NCBI RefSeq assembly: GCF_963678635.1
Contig: NC_087062.1
Span: 79,299,200 to 79,363,199, forward strand
Length of the DNA: 64,000 nucleotides
Direction: 5' to 3'
Origin: Symsagittifera roscoffensis
Lineage: Eukaryota > Xenacoelomorpha > Acoela > Convolutidae
Under the pieces are notes generated by a model. It worked only from the letters and a program-made list of their open reading frames with translations. It was not told where the DNA came from and searched no databases. Positions 27,273-40,348 of the stretch are shown here, piece by piece (positions within the stretch are counted from its first letter, which is position 1; the number at the start of each line of letters is the position of its first letter). Position numbers and translations under genes: made by a program.

Positions 27273-27707
27273 ATGACAAAGGAAAACGAAGAACTCAATA
27301 TCAAATATTTGAGTTACGTTACAAATTTAGAAAAGTATACGGACCGTGACAAACCTACTGATGTTCAGATTTATACTTCAACATTACCAAGTTCAGAAAA
27401 AAGAAGTTTGTATATATACGATTGTGATGTTACTCCTATCTGTGACAATCCAGAATAATACTTTAGTAAAATTGGTTTAATTGACCATTCTTGGGGAATG
27501 GAGCAGATTGAATCACCATCATCAGCTACCCCGAAAGCTGATCCTTCTCCAGCAGTGTCACAATGGCTTGATGAACCAGGTTTTTCAACTCCAAGGCGCA
27601 CCTCTGTAGCAACAGTGAATAACCATATGGAAAACTTGACCCCGTCTCTATGTCTAGCGCCAAAGAAAACGCGAAAAATAACAATGCTGAGAATAGCGCA
27701 GGAGTAA
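27273..27707 (+). pseudogene. Acidic/Pro-Ser-rich unknown protein with one in-frame stop
   Basis: ATG in the context 'cttaaagATGAC' opens a frame of 61 codons ending at TAA (27456-27458). The same frame continues without a shift for about 83 more codons to TAA at 27705. The first part is hydrophilic ('TKENEELNIKYLSYVTN', 'DCDVTPICDNPE'); the second is Ser/Pro-rich ('SPSSATPKADPSPAVSQWLD', 'GFSTPRRTSVATV') and ends in a basic 'LAPKKTRK'. Both look like one protein with a single nonsense change. The last bases, from about 27680, are where homology to the 2.07-kb array starts, so this is the left ancestral flank of the array. Family not recognised; a nuclear or transposon protein is possible. 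Confidence 0.45.
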
Positions 27708-29357
27708 TTGTATCTTATACAACTTTGAAACTGAGATTGAGATTGTTTGATTATTTTCATTTTTGATTTTAATGTGTATAAATATTTAAATTTGAAACCC
27801 AGATTGATGTATAATAGCATTCAAATGTTTTTTTTTGTTATAAACAGCTTTATAATTGAAATTTCTGCCTCTTGAAGCTTCACTTGTCAAGTTGCAAAAA
27901 CTAAGAGAACATAATGCACCCTCTGTAAGCGATTGTTGGACAAGTCGTTAATCAAAACACAAAAAAAACTCAGAACTTTGAAATCTCGGAAAACGTCTGA
28001 AATTATCTCGTAAATTTGAGGTCCTACAGTCTTCAAAATTCTGTACAAAAGTGATTAACTGGTTGAGAGAAGCATTTATTATGTCGCATGACTATGTTCA
28101 AACCGTCCATTGAAGAGATAAAGAATTTTTGAAAAACCTTTATCCTATGCCAGTTTTCTAACTTTTGTTACAAGGGCCGAATATACTTTTCCGATAATTC
28201 ATTTCGCTGCTCTCATCAAGCTATAAAGTTTTTTGGCAAATGTTCAGGTTCCCTAACGCAATATTTGTGGAGATCTACTCTTCAAATTCAAAAAAAACAT
28301 CATTTTCAATAGTTTTTTTTAGTGAAGAAAACCGGATGTTTTAGTGGAAAAAAAGTAGTATGTTGAAAACCTTTAGCAACGACCCTTAAATACTATCTTA
28401 AAATAATTTCACGTTTTTTGGCTTTTAAAAATGATAAGATTGCTCAATAGTTTTTGAGGAAAACACTAAAACCCTTGCTCTTCCTTAAAACAACAAACCC
28501 ACCTTTGTTGCTATAATATAATTTTATTTAACTTCCTACATTATAAATTCTAGTCGCACAGTTTCTTTAAACCCAGAGTTTTTGAAACCCTCCCTTGTAT
28601 CTAGTAACCAACTTAGTGAATGGTGAAGCCTAATCCAAATTTGATAATAAACAAAAAGTAATTGGCCTGACAAAACTATCTGTAATTGAATGAGTCTTTT
28701 TCTCCTTTTCAAATCAAAAGTTGGTGATCAAACAAAGTACTAGCTTATTTAGACATTTCTTGTAAAGTCATATGCTCAGTATACAATTAAGACATGCTCA
28801 TTTTAGGTTTGAATATTTGAATTAATCCGTATTTGGTGACGTACATTTTGAAATGTGAAACTCAAATAAACGTTTTCAAAATCATTTTTTTTGATCACAT
28901 ATATCTGACACAGGCCTTTTTATTTGCTTTTATCATCTTTAGTAAGATTGCCTAAATACCTCTCATTAATTAAGCTATCTCAACCAATTAAGCTTGTCCA
29001 ATAAGGTTAAGAAGTTTTAATTTATTTCGAGTTTTTGTGAGAAAATTGGTTCAAATTCAAATTTAAGCGCCGGAAACATAAACCATTTTCTCTTCAATTG
29101 GTGGATGAACAGTTTTATTTTCCTACATTTTGTTGTATTGCATTATATTTTGAGATTACTGGACTCTACTTTTTTCTGAAAATCAATTGCCTAACAAAAT
29201 TCAAAAAATGTTCAAATGCAGTTTTTGTTCATTGACATATGCAACTAAGAGAAATAGAAATCGCCATGAATGTGACTAACATTTTGTTGAAAAAAACCTC
29301 CTTGTTTAATGGTGCAACTAGTGTTCATTAACCGCTCAATTGCTCTTAAATTTACAG

Positions 29358-29780
29358 AAAAATATACGTCACACTCATGGTCAACACGGAGGTGTTTGTG
29401 ACTATTGTCCCTTAGGCTTTCAATCGCCAAAACTTTTTATCAGCTCATCTATTAGCAGGCCATGGTGTACCTGTTCTGAGAGCTGCCTCTGCTGATTTGG
29501 CTACTTCAAGTGCCGATGCCGATGCTGCTCTCTCTGTGATGTGCAACTTGCTGATGGAGACGAAACCAATGGCACAAGTCTTCAAAAATTTGAGTCAGCT
29601 TTTTTTGGTGTTCTTGAGACATATATGGTTGGCGGGAAGCAACCAACGGATGAAAACACTCGATATTGAATTTTCGAAATTTATGCAAGACAAAAAAGGC
29701 CAAACTCAAAAACTCATACTGGAACGTGTTGCAGAAGGACCTGGAAAAAATCAGCTCAGCGCTAATATGAATTTGGTAAA
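29358..29780 (+). pseudogene. C2H2 zinc-finger exon remnant, array copy 1
   Basis: 'cttaaatttacag' is a splice-acceptor-like border. After it one frame gives 'HGGVCDYCPL' and the next frame gives 'AFNRQNFLSAHLLAAHGV'. Together they have the spacing C-x2-C-x12-H-x4-H of a classical C2H2 finger, broken by one extra base at 'ccttaGgcttt'. An Ala/Asp-rich segment follows ('AASADLATSSADADAAL') and then 'SAFFGVLETYMVGGKQ', where the frame shifts again to 'FMQDKKGQTQKLI'. This copy has two extra bases ('gctctctctgtg') that the others lack, so it is the most damaged one. Confidence 0.5.
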
Positions 29781-31467
29781 GCTAACAATGCAGGGAATAG
29801 CGCGAGAGTATTTGTATCTTATTCAACTTTGAAACTGAGTTTAGGATTGTTTGATTTTCATTTTGGATTCGAATGTGTATAAATATTTAAATTTGAAATG
29901 ATTTTCAGTTATAATAGCCTTCAAATAATTTTTTTGTTATAAACAGCTTCATAATTAAAATTTTCTGCCTCTTGATGCTTCACTTGTCAAGTTGCAATAA
30001 CAAAGACAACATATTGCAACCATTGTAGGCGATTGTTGGACAAGTTGTTAATCAATATACAAAAAAAACTTAGAACTTTGAAATCTCGGAAAACATCTGA
30101 AAACTTATCCCGTAAATTTGAGGTCCTGCAGTCTTCAAAATTCTGTACAAAAGTGATTAACTGGTTGAGAGAAGCATTTTTTATGTCGCATGACTATGTT
30201 CAAACCGTCCATTCCATTGAAGAGATAAAGAATTTTTGAAAAACCTTTATTCTATGCCAATTTTCTAACTTTTGTTACAAGGGCCGAATATACTTTTCCG
30301 ATAACTCATGTCGCTGCTCTCATCAAGCTATAAAGTTTTTTGGCAAGTGTTCAGTTTCCCTAACGCAATATTTGTGGAGATCTACTCTTCAAATTCCAAA
30401 AAAATATCATTTTTAATAGTTTTATTTTTTAGTGAAGAAAACCGGATGTTTTCGTGGAAAAATAGTAGTATGTTGAAAACCTTTAGCAACAACCCTTAAA
30501 TACAATCTTAAAATAATTTCACGTTTTTTGGCTTTTAAAAATGATAAGATTGCTCAATAGTTTTTGAGGAAAACACTAAAATCCTTGCTCTTCCTTAAAA
30601 CAACAAACCCACCTTTGTTGCTATAATATAATTTTATTGACGTTTCCTACATTATAAATTCTAGTCGCACAGTTTCTTTAAACCCAGAGTTTTTGAAACC
30701 CTCCCTTGTATCTAGTAACCAAATTAGTGAATGATGAAGCTTAATCCAAATTTGATAATAAACAAAAATAGTTGGCTTGAAGAAACTATCTGTAATTGAA
30801 TGAGTCTTTTTCTCCTTTTCAAATCAAAAGTTGGTGTTCAAACAAAGTACTAGCTCATTTAGACATTTCTTGTAAAGTCATATGCTCAGTATACAATTAA
30901 GACATGCTCATTCTAGGTTTGAATGTTTGAATTATTCCGTATTTGGTGACGTACATTTTGAAATGTGAAACTCAAATAAACGTTTTCAAAATCATTTTTT
31001 TTGATCACATATATCTGACACAGGCCTTTTTATTTGCTTTTATCATCTTTAGTAAGATTGCCTAAATACCTCTCATTAATTAAGCTATCTCAACCAATTA
31101 AGCTTGTCCAATAAGGTTAAGAAGTTTTAATTTATTTCGAGTTTTTGTGAGAAAATTGGTTCAAATTCAAATTTAAGCGAAGGAATTATAAACCATTTTC
31201 TCTTCAATTGGTGGACGCACAGTTTTATTTTCCTACATTTTGTTGTATTGCATTATATTTTGAGATTACTGGACTCTACTTTTTTCTGAAAATCAATTTT
31301 CTAACGAAATTCGAAAAATGTTCAAATGCAGTTTTTGTTCATTGACATATGCAACTAAGAGAAATAGAAATCGCCATGAGCGTGACTAACATTTTGGTTG
31401 AAAAAACCTCCTTGTTTAATGGTGCAATTAGTGTTCATTCACCGCTCGATTGCTCTTAAATTTACAG

Positions 31468-31889
31468 AAAAATATACGTCACACTCATGGTCAACACGGA
31501 GGTGTTTGTGACTATTGTCCCTTAGGCTTTCAATCGCCAAAACTTTTTATCAGCTCATCTATTAGCAGCCCATGGTGTACCTGTTCTGAGAGCTGCCTCT
31601 GCTGATTTGGCTACTTCAAGTGCCGATGCCGATGCTGCTCTCTGTGATGTGCAACTTGCTGATGGAGACGAAACCAACGGCACAAGTCTTCAAAAAATTG
31701 AGTCAGCTTTTTTTGGTGTTCTTGAGACATATATGGTTGGCGGGAAGCAACCAACGGATGAAAATACTCGATATTGAATTTTCGAAATTTATGCAAGACA
31801 AAAAAGGCCAAACTCAAAAACTCATAATGGAACGTGTTGCAGACGGACCTGGAAAAAATCAGCTCAGCGCTAATATGAATTTGGTAAAG
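31468..31889 (+). pseudogene. C2H2 zinc-finger exon remnant, array copy 2
   Basis: Same organisation as the copy at 29358, without its two-base insertion. The frame 'AFNRQNFLSAHLLAAHG' to 'VGGKQPTDENTRY' ends in TGA, while the downstream 'FSKFMQDKKGQTQ' is in another frame. The extra G before the finger's second half is present. Confidence 0.5.
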
Positions 31890-33539
31890 CTAACAATGCA
31901 GGGATAGCGCGAGATTATTTGTATCTTATTCAACTTTGAAACTGAGTTTAAGATTGTTTGATTTTCATTTTGGATTTGAATGTGTATAAATATTTAAATT
32001 TGAAATGATATTCAGTTATAATAGCCTTCAAATAATTTTTTTTGTTATAAACAGCTTCATAATTGAAAATTTCTGCCTCTTTATGCTTCACTTGTCAAGT
32101 TGCAATAACAAAGAGAACATATTGCAACCATTGTAGGCGATTGTTGGACAAGTCGTTAATCAAAATACAAACAAAAAACTTAGAACTTTGAAATCTCGGA
32201 AAACATCTGAAAACTTATCCCGTAAATTTGAGGTCCTACAGTCTTCAAAATTCTGTACGAAAGTGAATAACTGGTTGAGAAAAGCTTTTAATATGTCGCA
32301 TGACTATGTTCAAACCGTCCATTGAAGAGATAAAGAATTTTTGAAAAACCTTTATCCTATGCCAACTTTCTAACTTTTTTTACAAGGGCCGAATGTAGTT
32401 TTCCGATCATTCATTTTGCTGCTCTCATCAATTTACGTAGCTTTTTGGCAAGTGTTCAGGTTCCCTAACGCAATATTTGTAGAAATCGACATTTCAAATC
32501 CAAAAAAAAACCTCAATTTTAATATCTTTAGTTTTTAGTGGAGAAAAAGCAGTATGTTGAAAATCTTTCGCAACGACCCTTAAATACAATCTTAAAATAA
32601 TTTCACGTTTTTTGGCTTTTAAAAATGATAAGATTGCTCAAAAGTTTTTGAGGAAAACGCCCAAATCATTGCTCTTCCTTAAAACAACAAACCCACTTGG
32701 TAATATAATATAATTTTATTGACACTTCCTACATTATAAATTCTAGTCGCACAGTTTTTTTAAACCCAGAGTTTTTGAAACCCTCCCTTGTATCCAGTAA
32801 CCAAATTAGTGAATGATGAAGCCTAATAAAAATTTGATAATAAACAAAAATTAATTGGTCTGACGAAACTATCTGTAATTGAATGAGTCTTTTTCTCCTT
32901 TTCAAATCAAAAGTTGGTGTTCAAACAAAGTACTAGCTTATTTATACAATTTTTGTAAAGCCAATGCTCAGTATACAATTAAGACATGCTCAGTTTAGAT
33001 TTGCATTTTTGAATCATTCCGTGACGTCCATATTGAAATGTGAAACTCAAATAAACGTTTTCAAAATTATTTTGTGATCACATATATCTGACACAGGCCT
33101 TTTATTTGCTTTTATCATCTTTAGTGAGATTGCCTAAATACCTCTCATTAATTAAGCTATCTCAACCAATTAAGCTTGTCCAATAAGGTTAAGAAGTTTG
33201 AATTTATTTCGAGTTTTTGTGGCAAAATTGGTTCAAATTCAATTTTAAGCGCCGGAAACATAAACCATTTTCTCTTCAATTGGTGGACGAACAGTTTTAT
33301 TTTCCTACATTTCGTTGTATCGCATTATATTTTGAGATTACTGGACTCTACTTTTTTCTGAAAATCAATTGCCTAACAAAATTCAAAAAATGTTCAAATG
33401 CAGTTTTTGTTCATTGACATATGCAACTAAGAGAAATAGAAATCGCCATGAGCGTGACTAACATTTTGTTGAAAAAAACCTCCTTGTTTAACCGTGCAAT
33501 TAGTGTTCATTCACCGCTCAATTGCTCTTAAATTTACAG

Positions 33540-33960
33540 AAAAATATACGTCACACTCATGGTCAACACGGAGGTGTTTGTGACTATTGTCCCTTAGGCT
33601 TTCAATCGCCGAAACTTTTTATCAGCTCATCTATTAGCAGCCCATGGTGTATCTGTTCTGAGAGCTGCCTCTGCTGATTTGGCTACTTCAAGTGCCGATG
33701 TCGATGCTGCTCTCTGTGATGTGCAACTCGCTGATGGAGACGAAACCAACGGCACAAGTCTTCAAAATTTGAGTCAGCTTTTTTTGGTGTTCTTGAGACA
33801 TATATGGTTGGCGGGAAGCAACCAACGGATGAAAATACTCGATATTGAATTTTCGAAATTTATGCAAGACAAAAAAGGCCAAACTCAAAAACTCATAATG
33901 GAACGTGTTGCAGAAGGACCTGGAAAAAATCAGCTCAGCGCTAATATGAATTTGGTAAAG
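33540..33960 (+). pseudogene. C2H2 zinc-finger exon remnant, array copy 3
   Basis: As the other copies, with small private changes: 'tcgccgaaac', 'gtgtatctg', 'gccgatgtcgatg', and one A fewer in 'cttcaaaattt', which adds another frame change. Confidence 0.5.
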
Positions 33961-35613
33961 CTAACAATGCAGGGATAGCGCGAGATTATTTGTATCTTAT
34001 TCAACTTTGAAACTGAGTTTAAGATTGTTTGATTTTCATTTTGGATTTGAATGTGTATAAATATTTAAATTTGAAATGATATTCATTTATAACAGCCTTC
34101 AAATAATTTTTTTGTGATAAACAGCTTCAAAATTGAAATTTTCTGCCTTTTGATGCTTCACTTGTCAAGTTGCAATAACAAAGAGAACATATTGCAACCA
34201 TTGTAGGCGATTGTTGGACAAGTCGTTAATCAATATACAAAAAAAACTTAGAACTTTGAAATCTCGGAAAACATCTGAAAATTTATCCCCTAAATTTGAG
34301 GTCCTACAGTCTTCAAAATTCTGTACGAAAGTGAATAACTGGTTGAGAAAAACATTTAATATGTCGCATGACTATGTTCAAACCGTCCATTGAAGAGATA
34401 AAGAATTTTTGAAAAACCTTTATCCTATGCCAACTTTCTAACTTTTGTTACAAGGGCCGAATGTAGTTTTCCGATCATTCATTTTGCTGCTCTCATCAAG
34501 CTACGTAGTTTTTTGGCAAGTATTCAGGTTCCCTAACGCAATATTTGTAGAGATCTACATTTCAAATTCAAAAAAAAACTCAATTTTAATAGTTGTATTT
34601 TTTAGTGGAAAAAAAGCAGTATGTTGAAAATCTTTCGCAACGACCCTTAAATACAATCTTAAAATAATTTCACGTTTTTTGGCTTTTAAAAATGATAAGA
34701 TTGCTCAAAAGTTTTTGAGGAAAACACCAAAATCATTGCTGTTCCTTAAAACAACAAACCCACTTTGTTAATATAATATAATTTTATTGACACTTCCTAC
34801 AATATAAATTCTAGTCGCACAGTTTCTTTAAACCCAGAGTTTTTGAAACCCTCCCTTGTATCCAGTAACCAAATTAGTGAATGATGAAGCCTAATAAAAA
34901 TTTGATAATAAACAAAAATTAATTGGTCTGACGAAACTATCTGTAATTGAATGAGTCTTTTTCTCCTTTTCAAATCAAAAGTTGGTGTTCAAACAAAGTA
35001 CTAGCTTATTTAGACAATTTTTGTAAAGCCAATGCTCAGTATACAATTAAGACATGCTCAGTTTAGATTTGCATTTTTGAATTATTCCGTTTTTGGTGAC
35101 GTCCATATTGAAATGTAAAACTCAAATAAACGTTTTCAAAATCATTTTGTGATCACATATATCTGACACAGGCATTTTTATTTGCTTTTATCATCTTTAG
35201 TAAGATTGCCTAAATACCTCTCATTAATTAAGCTATCTCAACCAATTAAGCTTGTCCAATAAGGTTAAGAAGTTTGAATTTATTTCGAGTTTTTGTGGCA
35301 AAATTGGTTCAAATTCAATTTTAAGCGCCGGAAACATAAACCATTTTCTCTTCAATTGGTGGACGAACAGTTTTATTTTCCTACATTTCGTTGTATCGCA
35401 TTATATTTTGAGATTACTGGACTCTACTTTTTCTGAAAATCAAATGCCTAACAAAATTCAAAAATGTTCAAATGCAGTTTTTGTTCATTGACATATGCAA
35501 CTAAGAGAAATAGAAATCGCCATGAGCGTGACTAACATTTTGTTGAAAAAAACCTCCTTGTTTAATGGTGCAATTAGTGTTCATTCACCGCTCAATTGCT
35601 CTTAAATTTACAG

Positions 35614-36035
35614 AAAAATATACGTCACACTCATGGTCAACACGGAGGTGTTTGTGACTATTGTCCCTTAGGCTTTCAATCGCCAAAACTTTTTATCAGC
35701 TCATCTATTAGCAGCCCATGGTGTACCTGTTCTGAGAGCTGCCTCTGCTGGTTTGGCTACTTCAAGTGCCGATGCCGATGCTGCTCTCTGTGATGTGCAA
35801 CTTGCTGATGGAGACGAAACCAACGGCACAAGTCTTCAAAAAATTGAGTCAGCTTTTTTTGGTGTTCTTGAGACATATATGGTTGGCGGGAAGCAACCAA
35901 CGGATGAAAATACTCGATATTGAATTTTCGAAATTTATGCAAGACAAAAAAGGCCAAACTCAAAAACTCATAATGGAACGTGTTGCAGACGGACCTGGAA
36001 AAAATCAGCTCAGCGCTAATATGAATTTGGTAAAG
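35614..36035 (+). pseudogene. C2H2 zinc-finger exon remnant, array copy 4
   Basis: As the other copies; 'gctggtttggct' replaces 'gctgatttggct' (Asp to Gly). Both shared frame breaks are present. Confidence 0.5.
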
Positions 36036-37689
36036 CTAACAATGCAGGGCTAGCGCGAGAGTATTTGTATCTTATTCAACTTTGAAACTGAGTTTAAGAT
36101 TGTTTGATTTTCATTTGGGATTTGAATGTGTATAAATATTTAAATTTGAAATGATATTCAGTTATAATAGCCTTCAAATAATTTTTTTGTGATAAACAGC
36201 TTCAAAATTGAAACTTTCTGCCTTTTGATGCTTCACTTGTCAAGTTGCAATAACAAAGAGAAGATATTGCAACCATTGTAGGCGATTGTTGGACAAGTCG
36301 TTAATCAAAATACAAAAAAAAACTTAGAACTTTGAAATCTCGGAAAACATCTGAAAACTTATCCCGTAAATTTGAGGTCCTACAGTCTTCAAAATTCTGT
36401 ACGAAAGTGAATAACTGGTTGAGAAAAGCTTTTAATATGTCGCATGACTATGTTCAAACCGTCCATTGAAGAGATAAAGAATTTTTGAAAAACCTTTATC
36501 CTATGCCAACTTTCTAACTTTTGTTACAAGGGCCGAATGTAGTTTTCCGATCATTCATTTTGCTGCTCTCATCAAGCTACGTAGTTTTTTGGCAAGTATT
36601 CAGGTTCCCTAACGCAATATTTGTAGAGATCTACATTTCAAATTCAAAAAAAAACTCAATTTTAATAGTTGTATTTTTTAGTGGAAAAAAAGCAGTATGT
36701 TGAAAACCTTTCGCAACGACCCTTAAATACAATCTTAAAATAATTTCACGTTTTTTGGCTTTTAAAAATGATAAGATTGCTCAAAAGTTTTTGAGGAAAA
36801 CACCAAAATCATTGCTGTTCCTTAAAACAACAAACCCACTTTGTTAATATAATATAATTTTATTGACACTTCCTACAATATAAATTCTAGTCGCACAGTT
36901 TCTTTAAACCCAGAGTTTTTGAAACCCTCCCTTGTATCCAGTAACCAAATTAGTGAATGATGAAGCCTAATAAAAATTTGATAATAAACAAAAATTAATT
37001 GGTCTGACGAAACTATCTGTAATTGAATGAGTCTTTTTCTCCTTTTCAAATCAAAAGTTGGTGTTCAAACAAAGTACTAGCTTATTTAGACAATTTTTGT
37101 AAAGCCAATGCTCAGTATACAATTAAGACATGCTCAGTTTAGATTTGCATTTTTGAATTATTCCGTTTTTGGTGACGTCCATATTGAAATGTGAAACTCA
37201 AATAAACGTTTTCAAAATCATTTTGTGATCTCATATATCTGACACAGGCATTTTTATTTGCTTTTATCATCTTTAGTAAGATTGCCTAAATACCTCTCAT
37301 TAATTAAGCTATCTCAACCAATTAAGCTTGTCCAATAAGGTTAAGAAGTTTGAATTTATTTCGAGTTTTTGTGGCAAAATTGGTTCAAATTCAATTTTAA
37401 GCGCCGGAAACATAAACTATTTTCTCTTCAATTGGTGGACGAACAGTTTTATTTTCCTACATTTCGTTGTATCGCATTATATTTTGAGATTACTGGACTC
37501 TACTTTTTCTGAAAATCAAATGCCTAACAAAATTCAAAAATGTTCAAATGCAGTTTTTGTTCATTGACATATGCAACTAAGAGAAATAGAAATCGCCATG
37601 AGCGTGACTAACATTTTGTTGAAAAAAACCTCCTTGTTTAATGGTGCAATTAGTGTTCATTCACCGCTCAATTGCTCTTAAATTTACAG

Positions 37690-38111
37690 AAAAATATACG
37701 TCACACTCATGGTCAACACGGAGGTGTTTGTGACTATTGTCCCTTAGGCTTTCAATCGCCGAAACTTTTTATCAGCTCATCTATTAGCAGCCCATGGTGT
37801 ACCTGTTCTGAGAGCTGCCTCTGCTGATTTGGCTACTTCAAGTGCCGATGCCGATGCTACTCTCTGTGATGTGCAACTTGCTGATGGAGACGAAACCAAC
37901 GGCACAAGTCTTCAAAAAATTGAGTCAGCTTTTTTTGGTGTTCTTGAGACATATATGGTTGGCGGGAAGCAACCAACGGATGAAAATACTCGATATTGAA
38001 TTTTCGAAATTTATGCAAGACAAAAAAGGCCAAACTCAAAAACTCATAATGGAACGTGTTGCAGAAGGACCTGGAAAAAATCAGCTCAGCGCTAATATGA
38101 ATTTGATAAAG
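37690..38111 (+). pseudogene. C2H2 zinc-finger exon remnant, array copy 5
   Basis: As the other copies; 'gccgatgctactctctg' and 'aatttgataaagct' are private changes. Both shared frame breaks are present. Confidence 0.5.
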
Positions 38112-39730
38112 CTAACAATGCAGGGATAGCGCGAGAGTATTTGTATCTTATTCAACTTTGAAACTGAGTTTAAGATTGTTTGATTTTCATTTGGGATTTG
38201 AATGTGTATAAATATTTAAATTTGAAATGATATTCAGTTATAATAGCCTTCAAATAATTTTTTTGTTATAAACAGCTTCATAATTGAAATTTTCTGCCTC
38301 TTTATGCTTCACTTGTCAAGTTGCAATAACAAAGAGAACATATTGCAACCATTGTAGGCGATTGTTGGACAAGTCGTTAATCAATATACAAAAAAAAACT
38401 TAGAACTTTGAAATCTCGGAAAACATCTGAAAATTTATCCCGTAAATTTGAGGTCCTACAGTCTTCAAAATTCTGTACGAAAGTGAATAACTGGTTGAGA
38501 AAAGCTTTTAATATGTCGCATGACTATGTTCAAACCGTCCATTGAAGAGATAAAGAATTTTTGAAAAACCTTTATCCTATGCCAACTTTCTAACTTTTGT
38601 TACAAGGGCCGAATGTAGTTTTCCGATCATTCATTTTGCTGCTCTCATCAAGCTACGTAGCTTTTTGGCAAGTGTTCAGGTTCCCTAACGCAATATTTGT
38701 AGAGATCTACATTTCAAATCCAAAAAAAACCTCAATTTTAATAGTTTTAGTTTTTAGTGGAGAAAAAGCAGTATGTTGAAAATCTTTCGCAACGACACTT
38801 AAATACAATCTTAAAATAATTTCACGTTTTTTGGCTTTTAAAAATGATAAGATTGCTCAAAAGATTTTGAGGAAAACACCAAAATCATTGCTCTTCCTTA
38901 AAACAACAAACCCACTTTGTTAATATAATATAATTTTATTGACACTTCCTACATTATAAATTCTAGTCGCACAGTTTCTTTAAACCCAGAGTTTTTGAAA
39001 CCCTCCCTTGTATCCAGTAACCAAATTAGTGAATAAAAATTTGATAATAAAAAAAAATTATTTGGTCTGACCAAACTATCTGTAATTGAATGAGTCTTTT
39101 TCTCTTTTTCAAATCAAAAATTGGTGTTCAAACAAAGTATTAGCTTATTTAGACAATTTTTGTAAAGCCATATGCTCAGTATACAATTAAGACATGCTCA
39201 GTTTAGATTTGCATTTTTGAATTATTCCGTATTTGGTGACGTCCATAATGAAATGTGAAACTCAAATAAACGTTTTCAAAATCATTTTGTGATCACATAT
39301 ATCTGACCCAGCCGTTTTTATTGCCTAAATACCTCTCTTTAATAAAGCTATCTCAACCAATTAAGCTTGTACAATAAGGTTAAGAAATTCGAATTTATTT
39401 CGAGTTTTTTTGGGAAAATTGGTTCAAATTCAAATTTAAGCGCCGGAAACATAAACCATTTTCTCTTCAATTGGTGTACGAACAGTTTTGTTTTCCTACA
39501 TTTCGTTGTATCGCATTATATTTTGAGATTAATGGACTCTACTTCTTTCTGAAAATCAATTGCCACTAAAAGTTCCAAAAATGTTCAATTGCAGTTTTTG
39601 TTCATTGACATATGTAAATAAGAGAAATAGAAACTGCCATCAGCGTGACTAACATTTTGTTGAAAAAAACCTCCTTGTTTAATGGTGCAATTAGTCTTCA
39701 TTCACCGATCAATTGCTCTTATGTTTACAG

Positions 39731-40048
39731 AAAAATATACATGACACATGGTCAACACGGAGGTGTTTGTGACTATTGTCCCTTAGGCTTTTAATCGCCA
39801 AAACTTTTTATCAGCTCATTTATTAGCAGCCCATGGTGTACCTGTTCTGAGAGCTGCCTCTGCTTATTTGGCTACTTCAAGTGCCGATGCCGATGCTGCT
39901 TTCTGTGATGTGCAATTTGCTGATGGAGACAAAACCAACGGCACAAGTCTTGAAAAAATTGAGTCAGCTTTTTTTGGTGTTCTTGAGACATACATGGTTG
40001 GCGGGAAGCAATCAACGGATGAAAATACTCGATTGATTTTTTAAATTT
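39731..40048 (+). pseudogene. C2H2 zinc-finger exon remnant, array copy 6 (right edge)
   Basis: The most diverged copy. The finger frame is again split by the extra G ('cccttaggctttt'). At the second break the sequence is 'actcgattgattttttaaat' instead of 'actcgatattgaattttcgaaat', so here the frame passes the TGA used by the other copies but meets TAA four codons later. It is the only copy still joined to its original downstream sequence (40049 onward), so it shows what the exon was once part of. Confidence 0.5.
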
Positions 40049-40348
40049 ATGCAAGACAAAAAAGGCCAAACGCAAAAACTCATAATGGCACGTGTTGCAG
40101 AAGGACCTGAAAAAAATCAGCTCAGCGCTAATATGGATTTGACAAAACCTAGAGCAAAAATCGATTCTATAAATTTAGAGCCCGACGAGCGGATTGACAT
40201 TTATGCAAACTCCGACATGAAGCAGCTGATGAGCATGGGATTAAAAGATGACGAATTCTTTGAGATCCTCGAAAAAATGCAAGCAATTTTGGAGACTTTT
40301 GCATCTCATAAAAGCGGATGGTTTTTGCAACACGTCATTCAATTTTGG
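40049..40348 (+). pseudogene. Maverick/Polinton-like large-protein remnant, 5' part
   Basis: An open frame from 'FMQDKKGQTQKLIM' through 'ERIDIYANSDMKQLM' to 'ASHKSGWFLQHVIQF'. The helical stretch followed by SGW matches a pattern I know from large proteins of animal selfish DNA elements that also carry a family B DNA polymerase, where a helix ends in '(G)SGW' and a conserved 24-residue interval precedes a 'SYI.(L/F)P' motif. That motif appears in frame at 42541 and after, on the far side of an insertion. The combination of N-terminal zinc fingers and this region also fits the family. The identification rests on spacing and short motifs, not on a search. Confidence 0.5.

Larger units (their letters stand above)
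27680..40140 (+). repeat. Tandem array, six units of about 2.07 kb
   Basis: The landmark 'catggtgtacctgttctg' (one copy reads 'gtatctg') occurs at 29461, 31571, 33643, 35717, 37793 and 39832: spacings 2110, 2072, 2074, 2076 and 2039. The middle units are closest to each other, as expected from unequal exchange. Each unit holds a block with the degraded frame 'SRKTSENLSRKFEVLQSSKF' (about 300-350 bases in), AT-rich sequence, and at its end the zinc-finger exon. The left edge matches the end of the 27273 frame ('aacaatgctgagaatagcgc' against 'aacaatgcagggaatagcgc'); the right edge departs at 40140 ('ttgacaaaacctagag' instead of 'ttggtaaagctaacaatg'). In unit 1 the sequence at 27868-27953 also reads as protein ('LPLEASLVKLQKLREHNAP') before TAA; in later units this frame is stopped. 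Confidence 0.93.

Noticed and set aside
29046-39440. tRNA gene or Pol III B box at 'ggttcaaattc' in each array unit
   Set aside because: No A box at the right distance, no acceptor stem, and no T stem around it.
29395-39790. Programmed frameshift at 'cttaggc' in the zinc-finger exons (the heptamer known from yeast Ty1)
   Set aside because: The heptamer is present in all copies, but in the zero frame the codons are CCC TTA GGC, so CTT is not a P-site codon as the Ty1 mechanism requires.
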